A stretch of DNA of 64,000 nt from Streptomyces sp. TLI_053 (GTDB taxonomy: Bacteria > Actinomycetota > Actinomycetes > Streptomycetales > Streptomycetaceae): the NCBI RefSeq assembly GCF_900105395.1, contig NZ_LT629775.1, positions 6,041,501-6,105,500 on the forward strand, written 5' to 3'. Positions 8,517 through 15,744 of the stretch are shown one piece after another. How positions within the stretch are numbered: position 1 is the stretch's first letter; each line of letters opens with the position of its first letter. The notes beneath the pieces were generated by a model. That model was not told the origin of the DNA. It saw only the letters and a list, made by a program, of their open reading frames with translations, and made no database searches. Position numbers and translations under genes: made by a program.

Positions 8517-9082
8517 TGGACCTCACGCCGTACGTCGACAACCTCCGGCACGAGCTCGCGGTGGCCGCGGGTGCGGGCGGGGACGAAGCGCGCGCTCTGG
8601 CCGAGCGCCTGACCCTGCCGCTGGAGTCGGCCGCCCGGCTCACGCTGCTGAACGCCCTCTCTGCCGCGATGGGGGAGGTGACCAGGGAGCTGGCCCCCGG
8701 ATCGGTGGACGTCCGGCTGCGCGGGCTCGACCCGGAGTTCGTGGTCACCGTGCCGCCGGGCGCCGACTCGTTCCACGGGCCGGGGCCGTTCCACGAGGCG
8801 GGGCCGGCCGGGCCCGGCCCGGTGGCGCCGCCGATGGTGCCACCGGTGGCGCCGCCCGGTGCGGGCGGGGAGGGCGAGGACGGCACCACCGCCCGGATCA
8901 ACTTCCGGCTGCCCGGTCACCTCAAGGCCCGGGTCGAGGAGGCCGCCGGACAGGAGGGCCTCTCCGTCAACGCCTGGCTGGTCCGGGCCGTCGCCGCCGC
9001 GCTGGAGCCGGCCGCGCCCGCCGGGCCCGGGCCGAGGGCCGGCCGCGGGGTCGGTCAGGGCTTCACGGGCTGGGTCCGCTGA
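8516..9082 (+). CDS. ribbon-helix-helix (HicB/Arc-like) DNA-binding protein
   Basis: This 188-residue protein has a C-terminal ribbon-helix-helix: INFRLPGHLKARVEEAAGQ followed by EGLSVNAWLVRAVAAALEP, at about residues 123-161. The N-terminal 80 residues are helical with a short strand region. A Pro/Gly/Ala-rich linker joins the halves. Such proteins are often annotated as HicB-type antitoxins, but no HicA toxin is adjacent. The downstream partner is a DUF4097 protein, a pairing I associate with streptomycetes. The start is the ATG inside an inverted repeat. Autoregulation through the upstream palindromes is inferred. Confidence 0.8.
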   Translation: MDLTPYVDNLRHELAVAAGAGGDEARALAERLTLPLESAARLTLLNALSAAMGEVTRELAPGSVDVRLRGLDPEFVVTVPPGADSFHGPGPFHEAGPAGPGPVAPPMVPPVAPPGAGGEGEDGTTARINFRLPGHLKARVEEAAGQEGLSVNAWLVRAVAAALEPAAPAGPGPRAGRGVGQGFTGWVR

Positions 9083-9182
9083 CCACCGGCTCCGTCGGCA
9101 GTCGGCCCCACCTCTCGAACATCCGTCAGTAACCCCTTTTACCTGCGGAAACGCAGCACAGAGCCACGAGGACGGAACAGCC

Positions 9183-10019
9183 ATGCCTTCTTTCGACACC
9201 CCGGGCCCGATCCGCGCCACCCTGCGGTTCGACATCGGCGCGGTCCGGATCACGGCCGCCAAGCGCACCGACACCCTGGTCGAGGTCCGCCCGACCGACC
9301 CCGGCGCCGCGCTGGACGTCCGGCTGGCCGAGCAGGCCACGGTCTCCTGCGCCGACGGCGCGCTGCTCGTCAAGGTCCCGAAGAAGCGCGGGATCTTCGG
9401 GAGGACCGGATCGGTCGACATCACCGTCGAGATCCCGGTCGGCTCCTCGGTGGACGCCGACGCGCCGATGGGCGACTTCTCGCTGGAGGGCGTCTACGGC
9501 GACTGCCGGATCAGGACCTCGGTCGGCCGGATCCGGGTCGAGGAGGCGGCGGCCGCCGAGCTGAGGAACGAGCTCGGCGAGGTCCGGCTGGGGCGGGCCG
9601 ACGGGAACGCCGAGGTGGCGGCCTCCGGCCGGATAGAGATCGGCACCGTCGGGGGTGCGCTGAAGGTCGACAACCTCAACGGCGAGACCGTCGTCGGGGA
9701 GGTCGGCGGAGATCTGCGGGCCGTGGCGGCCAACGGCGCCGTCACCGTCGGCACCGCGCTGGCCGGGGCCGACCTCCGGTCCGCCAACGGCAGTCTGCGG
9801 ATCGGCGAACTCGTCCGGGGTCGCGCCGCGCTGGAGACCGCCGTCGGCACCGTCGAGGTCGGCATCGCCGAGGGCACCGCCGCCTGGCTGGACGTGCACA
9901 CCGGGGTCGGCTCGGTCCGGAACGCGCTGGACTCCTCGGGCGCGCCCACCGGGGGCGGGGAGACCGTCCAGGTCAAGGCCCGCACCCAGGTCGGGGACAT
10001 CGTGATCCGGCGCGCCTAG
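9183..10019 (+). CDS. DUF4097 family beta-strand repeat protein
   Basis: This 278-residue protein is built from repeated short beta-strands of the pattern V-x-V-x-x-x-x-G/N-x-V (for example GGALKVDNLNGETVVGEVGGDLRAV). The family is predicted to form a right-handed beta-helix or adhesin-like solenoid. There is no signal peptide or membrane segment, so it should be cytoplasmic. It follows the RHH gene by 100 bp on the same strand and is probably co-transcribed. Function is unknown; partnership with the RHH regulator is the main clue. A perfect 13-bp hairpin lies after the stop. Confidence 0.85.
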   Translation: MPSFDTPGPIRATLRFDIGAVRITAAKRTDTLVEVRPTDPGAALDVRLAEQATVSCADGALLVKVPKKRGIFGRTGSVDITVEIPVGSSVDADAPMGDFSLEGVYGDCRIRTSVGRIRVEEAAAAELRNELGEVRLGRADGNAEVAASGRIEIGTVGGALKVDNLNGETVVGEVGGDLRAVAANGAVTVGTALAGADLRSANGSLRIGELVRGRAALETAVGTVEVGIAEGTAAWLDVHTGVGSVRNALDSSGAPTGGGETVQVKARTQVGDIVIRRA

Positions 10020-10037
10020 GGCGCGTCCTCGGGACCG

Positions 10038-10070
10038 CCCGCGGCCGCCCGGACGGGGGGCGGCCGCGGG
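10038..10070. terminator. bidirectional terminator between DUF4097 and TetR genes
   Basis: A perfect 13-bp GC stem (10038-10050 with 10058-10070) and 7-nt loop between two convergent genes. Confidence 0.75.
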
Positions 10071-10151
10071 CTCCGGCGGGACGGAGGGCGGCGGGACGGG
10101 GAGTCCGGGCCCGTGGACCGGAGGCCCGCCCGTCCGCTGCCCGACGGGGGA

Positions 10152-10934
10152 TCAGCGCGGCAGGCGCAGCGCCAGGCCGTCGAGGATGACCTCCAGGCCG
10201 TAGTCGAACTTCTGGTCGCGCACGAGGGCGGGGTTCTCGACGGCGCCGGCCGCGGCCTGGGCGAAGGCGTCGGCGAGGAACTCGTGCCCGGCCACCGCCT
10301 CCTGGGCGGTGGGCATCAGGCCGGCGACGAACTCGGACTCGGTCCGGCCGCTCCGGGCCACGGTGGTGAGGAAGGCGGCCTCCGTGGTGCTCATCCCCAG
10401 GACGAAGGAGAGCACGGTGTCGATCGCCCGGGAGGGCTCCGGGAAGCCGGCGGCCGAGAACAGCGCGGCCATCCGCTCGGACACCCGCGCCAGGTTGGGG
10501 CCCAGGTAGACCAGGCCGGCCTGGCCGATGACGGAGCCCAGCCAGCAGTGGCGCAGGGTGGTGGCGCGGAAGGCCCCGCAGGTCGTGATGACGTCGGCGC
10601 GCCAGTCGGCGGTGCCGGGGTCGGGGACGGGGATCTCGCCGAAGACCTCGTCCACCGCGAGCTCGATCAGCTCGTCCTTGGTCGCCACGTGCCGGTAGAG
10701 CGAGGTGGCGCCGGCGTTGAGCCGGGCCCCGAGCTTGCGCATGGAGAGCGCCTCGACCCCGTCGGCGTCGAGCATCGCGATCGCTTCGCGGACGATCGCC
10801 TCCCGGCTGAGCACGGGCTGTTCGGGCTCCCGCTGCCGCCGGGCCCACACGGACGGGATCGGGTTCGTCGCCTTGGCGGCCACCGGCTGGTCCTCCTCGG
10901 AATCGGTCACGGATTCAGTCACGGATTCGGTCAC
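10152..10934 (-). CDS. TetR/AcrR family repressor
   Basis: This regulator of about 260 residues has an N-terminal helix-turn-helix, REAIVREAIAMLDADGVEALSMRKLGARLNAGATSLYRHVATKDELIELAVDEV. The C-terminal ligand-binding half looks like the TetR_C (tetracycline-repressor) class. The GTG start at 10934 follows a weak CAGGGA ribosome site; the N-terminal VTESVTESVTDSEED repeat makes an in-frame start 12 bp further in also possible. It is divergent from an MFS exporter gene, with repeated operator-like sequences between them. It therefore probably represses the pump and itself. Confidence 0.9.
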   Translation of the reverse strand: MTESVTESVTDSEEDQPVAAKATNPIPSVWARRQREPEQPVLSREAIVREAIAMLDADGVEALSMRKLGARLNAGATSLYRHVATKDELIELAVDEVFGEIPVPDPGTADWRADVITTCGAFRATTLRHCWLGSVIGQAGLVYLGPNLARVSERMAALFSAAGFPEPSRAIDTVLSFVLGMSTTEAAFLTTVARSGRTESEFVAGLMPTAQEAVAGHEFLADAFAQAAAGAVENPALVRDQKFDYGLEVILDGLALRLPR

Positions 10935-10943
10935 GGAAATCCC

Positions 10944-11048
10944 TGCGTACACCGTTCGCATCAAGCGTACAGGAATCAGGGTTGCGCACACTGTTCCAGC
11001 GTGCGTACAGTGTTCGCATCGACGGTACATCGTACGCATCGGGCGTAC
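10944..11048. promoter_or_regulatory. repeated TetR-type operators between repressor and efflux pump
   Basis: Two near-identical 17-bp palindromes, TGCGTACACCGTTCGCA (10944-10960) and TGCGTACAGTGTTCGCA (11002-11018), sit in 28-bp direct repeats matching at 23 positions. A partial third copy starts at 10983. A different inverted repeat, GTACGC-N5-GCGTAC, covers 11032-11048, next to the GGAGGGG ribosome site of the pump gene. These are the natural binding sites for the divergent TetR protein. Confidence 0.75.
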
Positions 11049-11065
11049 TTCGGAGGGGAAAAGAC

Positions 11066-12589
11066 ATGGAAGGCCGTAACCCACGGCGCTGGTGGATCCT
11101 GCTCGTGCTGTGCCTCAGCACGCTCGTCCTGGTGGTCGACAGCATGGCGCTCACCGTGGCGGTGCCGTCGATGACCGAGGACCTCAAGGCCACCGCGCAG
11201 GACACGCAGTGGATCCTCGACTCCTACATCCTGGTCTTCGCCGGCCTGCTGCTGACCTCGGGAAGCCTCGGTGACCGGTTCGGCCGCCGCAAGGTGATGA
11301 TCGTCGGCCTGCTGCTCTTCGGCGCGGCCTCGCTGGCGGCGACGCTCTGCACCAACCCCGGTGAGGTCATCGCCAGCCGGGTGGCGATGGGCGTGGGCGG
11401 CGCGCTGATCATGCCCTCGACGCTGTCGATCCTCATCACCGTCTTCGACGAGGACGAGCGGGGCAAGGCCATGGCGGCCTGGGGCTCGGTCTCGATGCTC
11501 GGCCTGGTCGGCAGCCCGGTGCTGGGCGGCGTGCTGATCGACCACTTCTCCTGGCACTCGATCTTCTTCATCAACGTGCCGGTGGTGGTCGTGGCGATCA
11601 CGGCCGCGCTGCTCCTGATGCCCGAGTCCAAGGGGCCCTGGCAGAAGCCGGACCCGCTGGGCGCGGTGCTCTCGGCGGTCGGCATGACGGCGCTGATCTG
11701 GTGGATCATCGAGATCCCGAAGCACGGCGCGTTCGGCGGTGCCTCGCTGGTCTCCCTGCTGGTCGCGGTCGGCGCCCTCGGCGGCTTCGTGGTCTGGGAG
11801 AACAAGGTCGCGGAGCCGATGGTCCCGCTGGCACTCTTCAAGAAGCGCAACTTCAGCGGCGGTTCGCTCTCGCTGACCCTGGTCCAGATCGGCAACGGCG
11901 GCCTGCTGCTGGTCCTCACCCAGTACCTGCAGTTCGTGCTGGACTACTCGCCGGTCAAGGCGGGCACGGCCTTCGTGCCGATGGCGGTCGCCGCGCTGAT
12001 CGGCAACGGCGCCGGCGCCGGGCTGAGCGCGAAGACCGGTCACCGGCCGCTGGTCCTGGTCGGCATGGGCCTGATGGCCGGCTCGTTCGTCCTGCTCAGC
12101 ACGGTCGACGCGGACACCGGCTTCACCGTTCCGGCGGTGGCCCTGGCCCTGCTCGGCCTGGGTGCCGGTCTCGCGATGCCGGCCGCGGTCGGCGCGCTGA
12201 TGAGCGAGATCCCGGCCGAGAAGGCCGGTGTCGGCTCGGCGCTGAACGACACCATCCAGCAGGCGGGCACCGCGCTCGGCATCGCGATCCTCGGGTCCCT
12301 GCTGGCCAGCGGTTACGCCGACAGGATGCCGGCCGGCTCCTCCGAGCAGGCCAAGCAGTCGATCGTCGGCGCGCTGGCCGAGGCCGAGGGCGACCCCGCC
12401 GCGGTGCACGCCGCCCGGGAGGCGTTCACCTCGGCGATGTCGACCACGCTCATGGTGAGCGCGGCGGGTGTCCTGGCGGCGGCCCTGGTGGCGGCGCTGG
12501 TGCTGCGGAACCGGAAGCCGGGCGCCACCGCCGAGGTGCCCGAGGTGCCCGGGACGGCCAAGGAGGACGTGGCGGAGCTGGCGGTCTGA
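11066..12589 (+). CDS. MFS multidrug exporter, DHA2 (14-TMS) family
   Basis: This 507-residue inner-membrane proton antiporter shows about 14 hydrophobic spans. Family motifs include GDRFGRRKVMIVG (motif A, about residues 68-80), RVAMGVGGALIMPSTLSIL (motif B-like) and LVGSPVLGGVLIDHFSWHSIFFINVP (motif C). The length and the EmrB/QacA-like layout fit drug efflux. The ATG has a GGAGGGG ribosome site. It is divergent from the TetR gene, whose operators overlap its promoter, so expression is probably induced by the exported compound. The terminal helix is followed by a short acidic tail. Confidence 0.92.
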   Translation: MEGRNPRRWWILLVLCLSTLVLVVDSMALTVAVPSMTEDLKATAQDTQWILDSYILVFAGLLLTSGSLGDRFGRRKVMIVGLLLFGAASLAATLCTNPGEVIASRVAMGVGGALIMPSTLSILITVFDEDERGKAMAAWGSVSMLGLVGSPVLGGVLIDHFSWHSIFFINVPVVVVAITAALLLMPESKGPWQKPDPLGAVLSAVGMTALIWWIIEIPKHGAFGGASLVSLLVAVGALGGFVVWENKVAEPMVPLALFKKRNFSGGSLSLTLVQIGNGGLLLVLTQYLQFVLDYSPVKAGTAFVPMAVAALIGNGAGAGLSAKTGHRPLVLVGMGLMAGSFVLLSTVDADTGFTVPAVALALLGLGAGLAMPAAVGALMSEIPAEKAGVGSALNDTIQQAGTALGIAILGSLLASGYADRMPAGSSEQAKQSIVGALAEAEGDPAAVHAAREAFTSAMSTTLMVSAAGVLAAALVAALVLRNRKPGATAEVPEVPGTAKEDVAELAV

Positions 12590-12607
12590 CCGATACGCGG
12601 CACGCGA

Positions 12608-12640
12608 AAGGCCGGCACCCCGTCACGGGGGGCCGGCCTT
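12608..12640. terminator. bidirectional terminator between MFS and I36 genes
   Basis: Outer stem AAGGCCGGC with GCCGGCCTT, continued by ACCCCG and CGGGG, between two convergent genes. Confidence 0.75.
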
Positions 12641-12696
12641 CGGCGTACCTCGGCACGCCGGGAGCACGCCGGGAGCACTTCGGTGCACCGGGTGCC

Positions 12697-13374
12697 TCAG
12701 AGCACGATGTAGTCGGCCTTGTCGTTCCAGCTGCCGCCGTAGGGGTAGCTGAGACCGGTGAGGTTGTAGCAGTTGCCGTTCCACAGGTAGACCGACGGGT
12801 CCGGCTGCAGGGTGCGGTCGTCGTAGAGCGTCAGGTCCCCGCCGTTGCGGAACACGCAGGCGGAGCTCGCCCGGTCGCGGAAGGACCAGTCGGAGAGGTA
12901 CTTGGTGCCGGGCTCCGACCAGCGCAGCAGCAGACCGGAGAAGTTGATGTCCTCCCAGAGGCAGGCCCAGCCGGACGGGCAGTCCGCGGTGGACTGCGCC
13001 ACCTGGCCGCCGGCGGCGGGGGCCGCGGCACCGGCGGCCTTGGCCGTCTGGACGGACCGGGCCGCCGCCGGGTCCAGGGTGGTGAGCGCCTGGTCGGCCT
13101 CGGCGACACTGTCGTGGCAGTACACCGCACCGCCCTTCACCTCGGTGCAGACGCTGGCGCCCGCCCAGCCCTTGGCCAGGTCGATCTTCTTGCCGCGGTA
13201 GGTGGCGATCACCGGCGTGGACGGCGTTGCCTTCGCCGGGCCGGCGGACTGCGGGGCGTCGGCGGACGGGGCCGTCGGAGCGGACGGCGCGGGCGTCGCC
13301 ATGGCCGCCGGGGCCGCGAGCGCGAGCGCGCCGGCGGCAGCGGTGACGACGGCGAGCGTGCGGAAGGAACGCAC
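12697..13374 (-). CDS. secreted peptidase inhibitor family I36-type protein
   Basis: This is a 225-residue exported protein. A Sec signal peptide (VRSFRTLAVVTAAAGALALAAPAAMA) is followed by an Ala/Pro-rich linker. The C-terminal domain of about 90 residues is Cys-containing: CPSGWACLWEDINFSG, SSACVFRNGGDLTLYDD and WNGNCYNLTGLSYPYGGSWND. This beta-gamma-crystallin-like pattern is typical of the I36 (SMPI-like) inhibitor family; inhibition of a metalloprotease is a family-level expectation. The GTG start at 13374 has an AGGGAG ribosome site. Palindromes upstream suggest regulated expression. Snapalysin genes elsewhere in the window are conceivable targets, with no linkage evidence. Confidence 0.8.
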   Translation of the reverse strand: MRSFRTLAVVTAAAGALALAAPAAMATPAPSAPTAPSADAPQSAGPAKATPSTPVIATYRGKKIDLAKGWAGASVCTEVKGGAVYCHDSVAEADQALTTLDPAAARSVQTAKAAGAAAPAAGGQVAQSTADCPSGWACLWEDINFSGLLLRWSEPGTKYLSDWSFRDRASSACVFRNGGDLTLYDDRTLQPDPSVYLWNGNCYNLTGLSYPYGGSWNDKADYIVL

Positions 13375-13395
13375 GGTCAGCTTCTCCCTTGGTGA

Positions 13396-13442
13396 GTCGT
13401 GGCAGGACAGTGCTGCCACGACCCAACGCCGGATCCGGCGTT
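13396..13442 (-). promoter_or_regulatory. palindrome and 5'-UTR hairpin ahead of the I36 gene
   Basis: A perfect 18-bp palindrome, AACGCCGGATCCGGCGTT (13425-13442), lies about 50 bp before the I36 start. A perfect 10-bp hairpin (13396-13405 with 13413-13422) follows closer to the gene. A TATTGT-like -10 on the minus strand sits just upstream of the palindrome, placing the palindrome at the likely transcription start. Confidence 0.5.
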
Positions 13443-13489
13443 CGCACAATAGTTCCGACGAGGACCGGACAATGGCTGACCGAATTCGG

Positions 13490-14515
13490 TCATTGGCTTG
13501 ATTCTGCGGTCGCGACCGCGACCCCCTCTCCAGGAGCGCCCACGATGCCCTGCGCGACCAGCGCGACGGAGTTCACCTCGTCCCCGGCCCGGCCCCACGG
13601 ACCGTCCTTCACGAGCACCGCGCGCTTGCCCAGCAGCCGCATCGTCCGCTGGTCGAAGATCCACTCGAACCGGGTGCCGTCGTGTACCCGGGCGACGGCC
13701 ACCCCGTGGCGGCCGACCGCGTCGACCGCGTCGTCGACGGTCGTCACCCCCGGGATCCGGCTCGCCGCCCGGTACAGCGCGGCGGAGACGGCGGGCGGCG
13801 CGACCGCGTTGCACAGCAGGTCGCCGATGGTGACGAAGGCCTCCTGGTCGGAACCGGTGGTCGAAGCGGATCCGGCGCCGTGGTTGTACCCGGCGTCGGC
13901 GTAGATGAGTTTGGACAGTGCCTCGGGCTCGCTCGGCAGGCCGGCCAGCATCCGGTAGCTGGGCGCGTTCAGGGAGACCGGGTCCGGCGCGGGAAGCTGC
14001 TGCTCACCGCCGTCCCGCCGCTGGAGGCCCGGGCGGGCGCCGTTCACCGCCGTCCACCGCTCGGTGTTGGTCGTGGTGGTGCTGCGCTGCATCGAGCCGT
14101 CGGCGGACTCCGCCAGCGCGGTGGTGTGGCCGACGGTCCTGATGTAGGTGTACTGGCTGTCCTGGGCCGAGGGCTGCGGCTGGGTGTAGGCGACCCTGGC
14201 GATCCGGTCGAGCAACTCCACGGAGGCGGCGGTGGCGGGCGGCGCCGGATCCTCGGAGGAGGAACCGGGGGCGAGGGTCATCGCCGTGATGGCCGCGGCG
14301 GTGGCGACGGCGGTGACCAGGACCAGGCCCCGCCACCGGGCGGTGAGGCCGGAGAACGGGCGCGGCCGGGCGAACTCGGTGAGCAGGAAGTCGCGCCGGT
14401 CGGCCAGTTGGGAGAGCGAGGGTTCCAAGTGGGGCGGCGGGGGGAGCAGCCGGGCCAGTTCACGGCGTTCGCAGTGCTCGTCCCACTCGGTGTGGTCGGT
14501 GCGTGGGTTGGTCAT
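13490..14515 (-). CDS. CU044_5270 family membrane protein, ECF sigma partner
   Basis: This 341-residue single-pass protein has a cytoplasmic N-terminus of about 60 residues (MTNPRTDHTEWDEHCERRELARLLPPPP), a membrane span near residues 62-85 (GLVLVTAVATAAAITAMTLA) and a large outer domain. The layout and ARVHDGTRFEWIFDQRTMRLLGKRAVLV resemble the CU044_5270 family, routinely encoded next to ECF sigma genes. It overlaps the sigma gene by ATGA. An anti-sigma or signal-sensing role is inferred; no classical zinc-binding anti-sigma motif is visible. Confidence 0.82.
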   Translation of the reverse strand: MTNPRTDHTEWDEHCERRELARLLPPPPHLEPSLSQLADRRDFLLTEFARPRPFSGLTARWRGLVLVTAVATAAAITAMTLAPGSSSEDPAPPATAASVELLDRIARVAYTQPQPSAQDSQYTYIRTVGHTTALAESADGSMQRSTTTTNTERWTAVNGARPGLQRRDGGEQQLPAPDPVSLNAPSYRMLAGLPSEPEALSKLIYADAGYNHGAGSASTTGSDQEAFVTIGDLLCNAVAPPAVSAALYRAASRIPGVTTVDDAVDAVGRHGVAVARVHDGTRFEWIFDQRTMRLLGKRAVLVKDGPWGRAGDEVNSVALVAQGIVGAPGEGVAVATAESSQ

Positions 14516-15150
14516 GGCCGCCTTTCCTGGTGGTGGCCCACGGACTGATGACTGATGGCGAGACCGGCGGGCGCCGACGGGGCGGAGGGGACCCGTGGAG
14601 CGGGGGGATCCTCGGCGTCGACGATCCGGCGGAGCTTGTCCCGGACCCGGGAGAGCCGGGAGCGGACGGTGCCGACGGGTATGCCCAGCGCCCGGGCAGC
14701 CTCCGCGTAACCGAGGCCCGACCAGACGACGAGCGTGAAGACCTCGCGCTCGGGACCGCCCAGTTGGTCCAGCGCGCGGACGGCGGCCGCAGCCGTGTTC
14801 GCGTCGGTGATCCGGCCGACCACCTCGTCGGCGAAGTCGGGGATCGGGTCGCGGCGGGGGAGGCGGGACATCGCGTCCCGGTGCCGGCGCGCGGTGCGGG
14901 CGGTGTTGCGGAGCACGTTGGTGGCGATGGCCAGCAGCCAGGCCCGGGGGTGCAGGACCTCGTCGCGGAGCTTCCGGCGGAGCCGCCAGGCTTCGAGGAA
15001 GGTCAGCGAGACGACGTCGTCCGCGAGGTCGCGGTCCCCGGTGGATCTGTACGCGTGCGCGAAGACCGTGCGAGCGTGCTGATCGTAGAGCTCGGCGAAC
15101 ACTTGGCGCTCGCCGGCCTGCGTCTGCTTACTGGACAAGGAGGACTCCAC
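14512..15150 (-). CDS. ECF-subfamily RNA polymerase sigma factor
   Basis: This 212-residue sigma-70-family factor has region 2 at about residues 17-60 (FAELYDQHARTVFAHAYRSTGDRDLADDVVSLTFLEAW) and region 4 at about 130-175 (GPEREVFTLVVWSGLGYAEAARALGIPVGTVRSRLSRVRDKLR). The C-terminal 30 residues are disordered. The GTG at 15150 has no ribosome site but lies directly behind a putative ECF promoter, fitting leaderless translation; a TTG four codons in has GGAG upstream. It is coupled to the CU044_5270 gene. Autoregulation is likely. Confidence 0.9.
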   Translation of the reverse strand: MESSLSSKQTQAGERQVFAELYDQHARTVFAHAYRSTGDRDLADDVVSLTFLEAWRLRRKLRDEVLHPRAWLLAIATNVLRNTARTARRHRDAMSRLPRRDPIPDFADEVVGRITDANTAAAAVRALDQLGGPEREVFTLVVWSGLGYAEAARALGIPVGTVRSRLSRVRDKLRRIVDAEDPPAPRVPSAPSAPAGLAISHQSVGHHQERRP

Positions 15151-15189
15151 GCAGATCTGGTGTCCGCAGGGCGGAGGGGGTTCCAGGGA
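15150..15189 (-). promoter_or_regulatory. putative ECF promoter, copy I (sigma gene)
   Basis: Read on the minus strand, a TGGAACCCC box (a -35-like GGAACC) is followed by CTGCGGACAC and then the GTG of the sigma gene about 9 nt later. The same 40-bp stretch recurs at 15461-15500 with 34 matches. Conservation of both boxes suggests a promoter used by the adjacent sigma factor. Confidence 0.5.
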
Positions 15190-15228
15190 ATTTCGGGGAA
15201 ATTGAGGAGACCGGTACTTGGGGGAGGG

Positions 15229-15414
15229 TCAGGCGTCGAACTCGCCGTCGTGGATCGCGGTGAGGAGGTCGCGCCACTCGGGGAGGGTCAGCCGGGTCAC
15301 CTCGGTGGGGCGGAGGCTGCTGCGGAGGTGGACGGTGTCGGCGGTGATGGCCACCTCGGGGCAGTTGTTGCCGTCACCGCAGAGGCTCGGCCGCTGCCAC
15401 AGGAGTTCTTCCAC
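15229..15414 (-). CDS. DUF397 domain protein, copy A
   Basis: This 61-residue protein contains CPEVAI, VHLRSS and LTLPEWRDLL, the hallmarks of the DUF397 family found beside WhiJ-like XRE regulators in streptomycetes. It differs from copy B (15552-15737) at 8 positions. The GTG start at 15414 replaces the ATG of copy B. In front of it lies a 13-codon remnant of an XRE gene end and, beyond that, a second copy of the sigma promoter. It is thus a product of tandem duplication and may now be under sigma-factor control. Confidence 0.82.
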   Translation of the reverse strand: MEELLWQRPSLCGDGNNCPEVAITADTVHLRSSLRPTEVTRLTLPEWRDLLTAIHDGEFDA

Positions 15415-15421
15415 GGGTCCC

Positions 15422-15460
15422 TCACTGCTCCTTCAGGATGTCGGAGATGAAATCACACGA
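15422..15460 (-). pseudogene. remnant of XRE gene 3' end
   Basis: On the minus strand this reads S-C-D-F-I-S-D-I-L-K-E-Q-stop, matching the last 12 codons of the intact XRE gene (S-R-D-F-I-S-G-I-L-K-D-K-stop at 15745-15783). The offset of 323 bp equals that of the two DUF397 genes, so it marks the edge of the duplication. Confidence 0.75.
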
Positions 15461-15500
15461 CGCAGATCCAGTGTCCGCAGAGTGGATGGGGTTCCACGGA
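15461..15500 (-). promoter_or_regulatory. putative ECF promoter, copy II
   Basis: This is a duplicate of the 40 bp before the ECF sigma gene, with the GGAACC and CGGACAC boxes intact and facing DUF397 copy A. The position matching the sigma start codon no longer reads GTG. Confidence 0.45.
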
Positions 15501-15551
15501 CGTCGGGACGGCCGGCGCCCCGGGGCGGGGCGCCGGCCCGGAAGGAGCGGG

Positions 15552-15737
15552 TCAGGCGTCGAACTCGCCGTTGCGGATCCCGGCGACGAGGTCGCGCCAC
15601 TCGGCGGGGGTCAGCCGGGTCACCTCGGTGGGGCGGAGGCTGCTCCGGAGGTGGACGCCGTCGGCGGTGATGGCCACCTCGGGGCAGTTGTTGCCGTCAC
15701 CGCAGAGGCTCGGCCGCTGCCACAGGAGTTCTTCCAT
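15552..15737 (-). CDS. DUF397 domain protein, copy B
   Basis: This 61-residue DUF397 protein has the same motifs as copy A (CPEVAITAD, VHLRSSLRPTEV, AEWRDL). The ATG at 15737 lies 7 bp after the stop of the XRE gene, so the two are co-transcribed in the usual order for this family. DUF397 proteins are thought to act with the adjacent XRE-DUF5753 regulator, as in WhiJ-type loci, with molecular role unresolved. Its context is the ancestral one, so this is probably the original copy. Confidence 0.85.
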   Translation of the reverse strand: MEELLWQRPSLCGDGNNCPEVAITADGVHLRSSLRPTEVTRLTPAEWRDLVAGIRNGEFDA

Positions 15738-15744
15738 GGGTTCC

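Noticed and set aside
8516..10019. Classical HicAB toxin-antitoxin locus
   Set aside because: No HicA-like small dsRNA-binding toxin lies beside the RHH gene; the neighbour is a DUF4097 protein.
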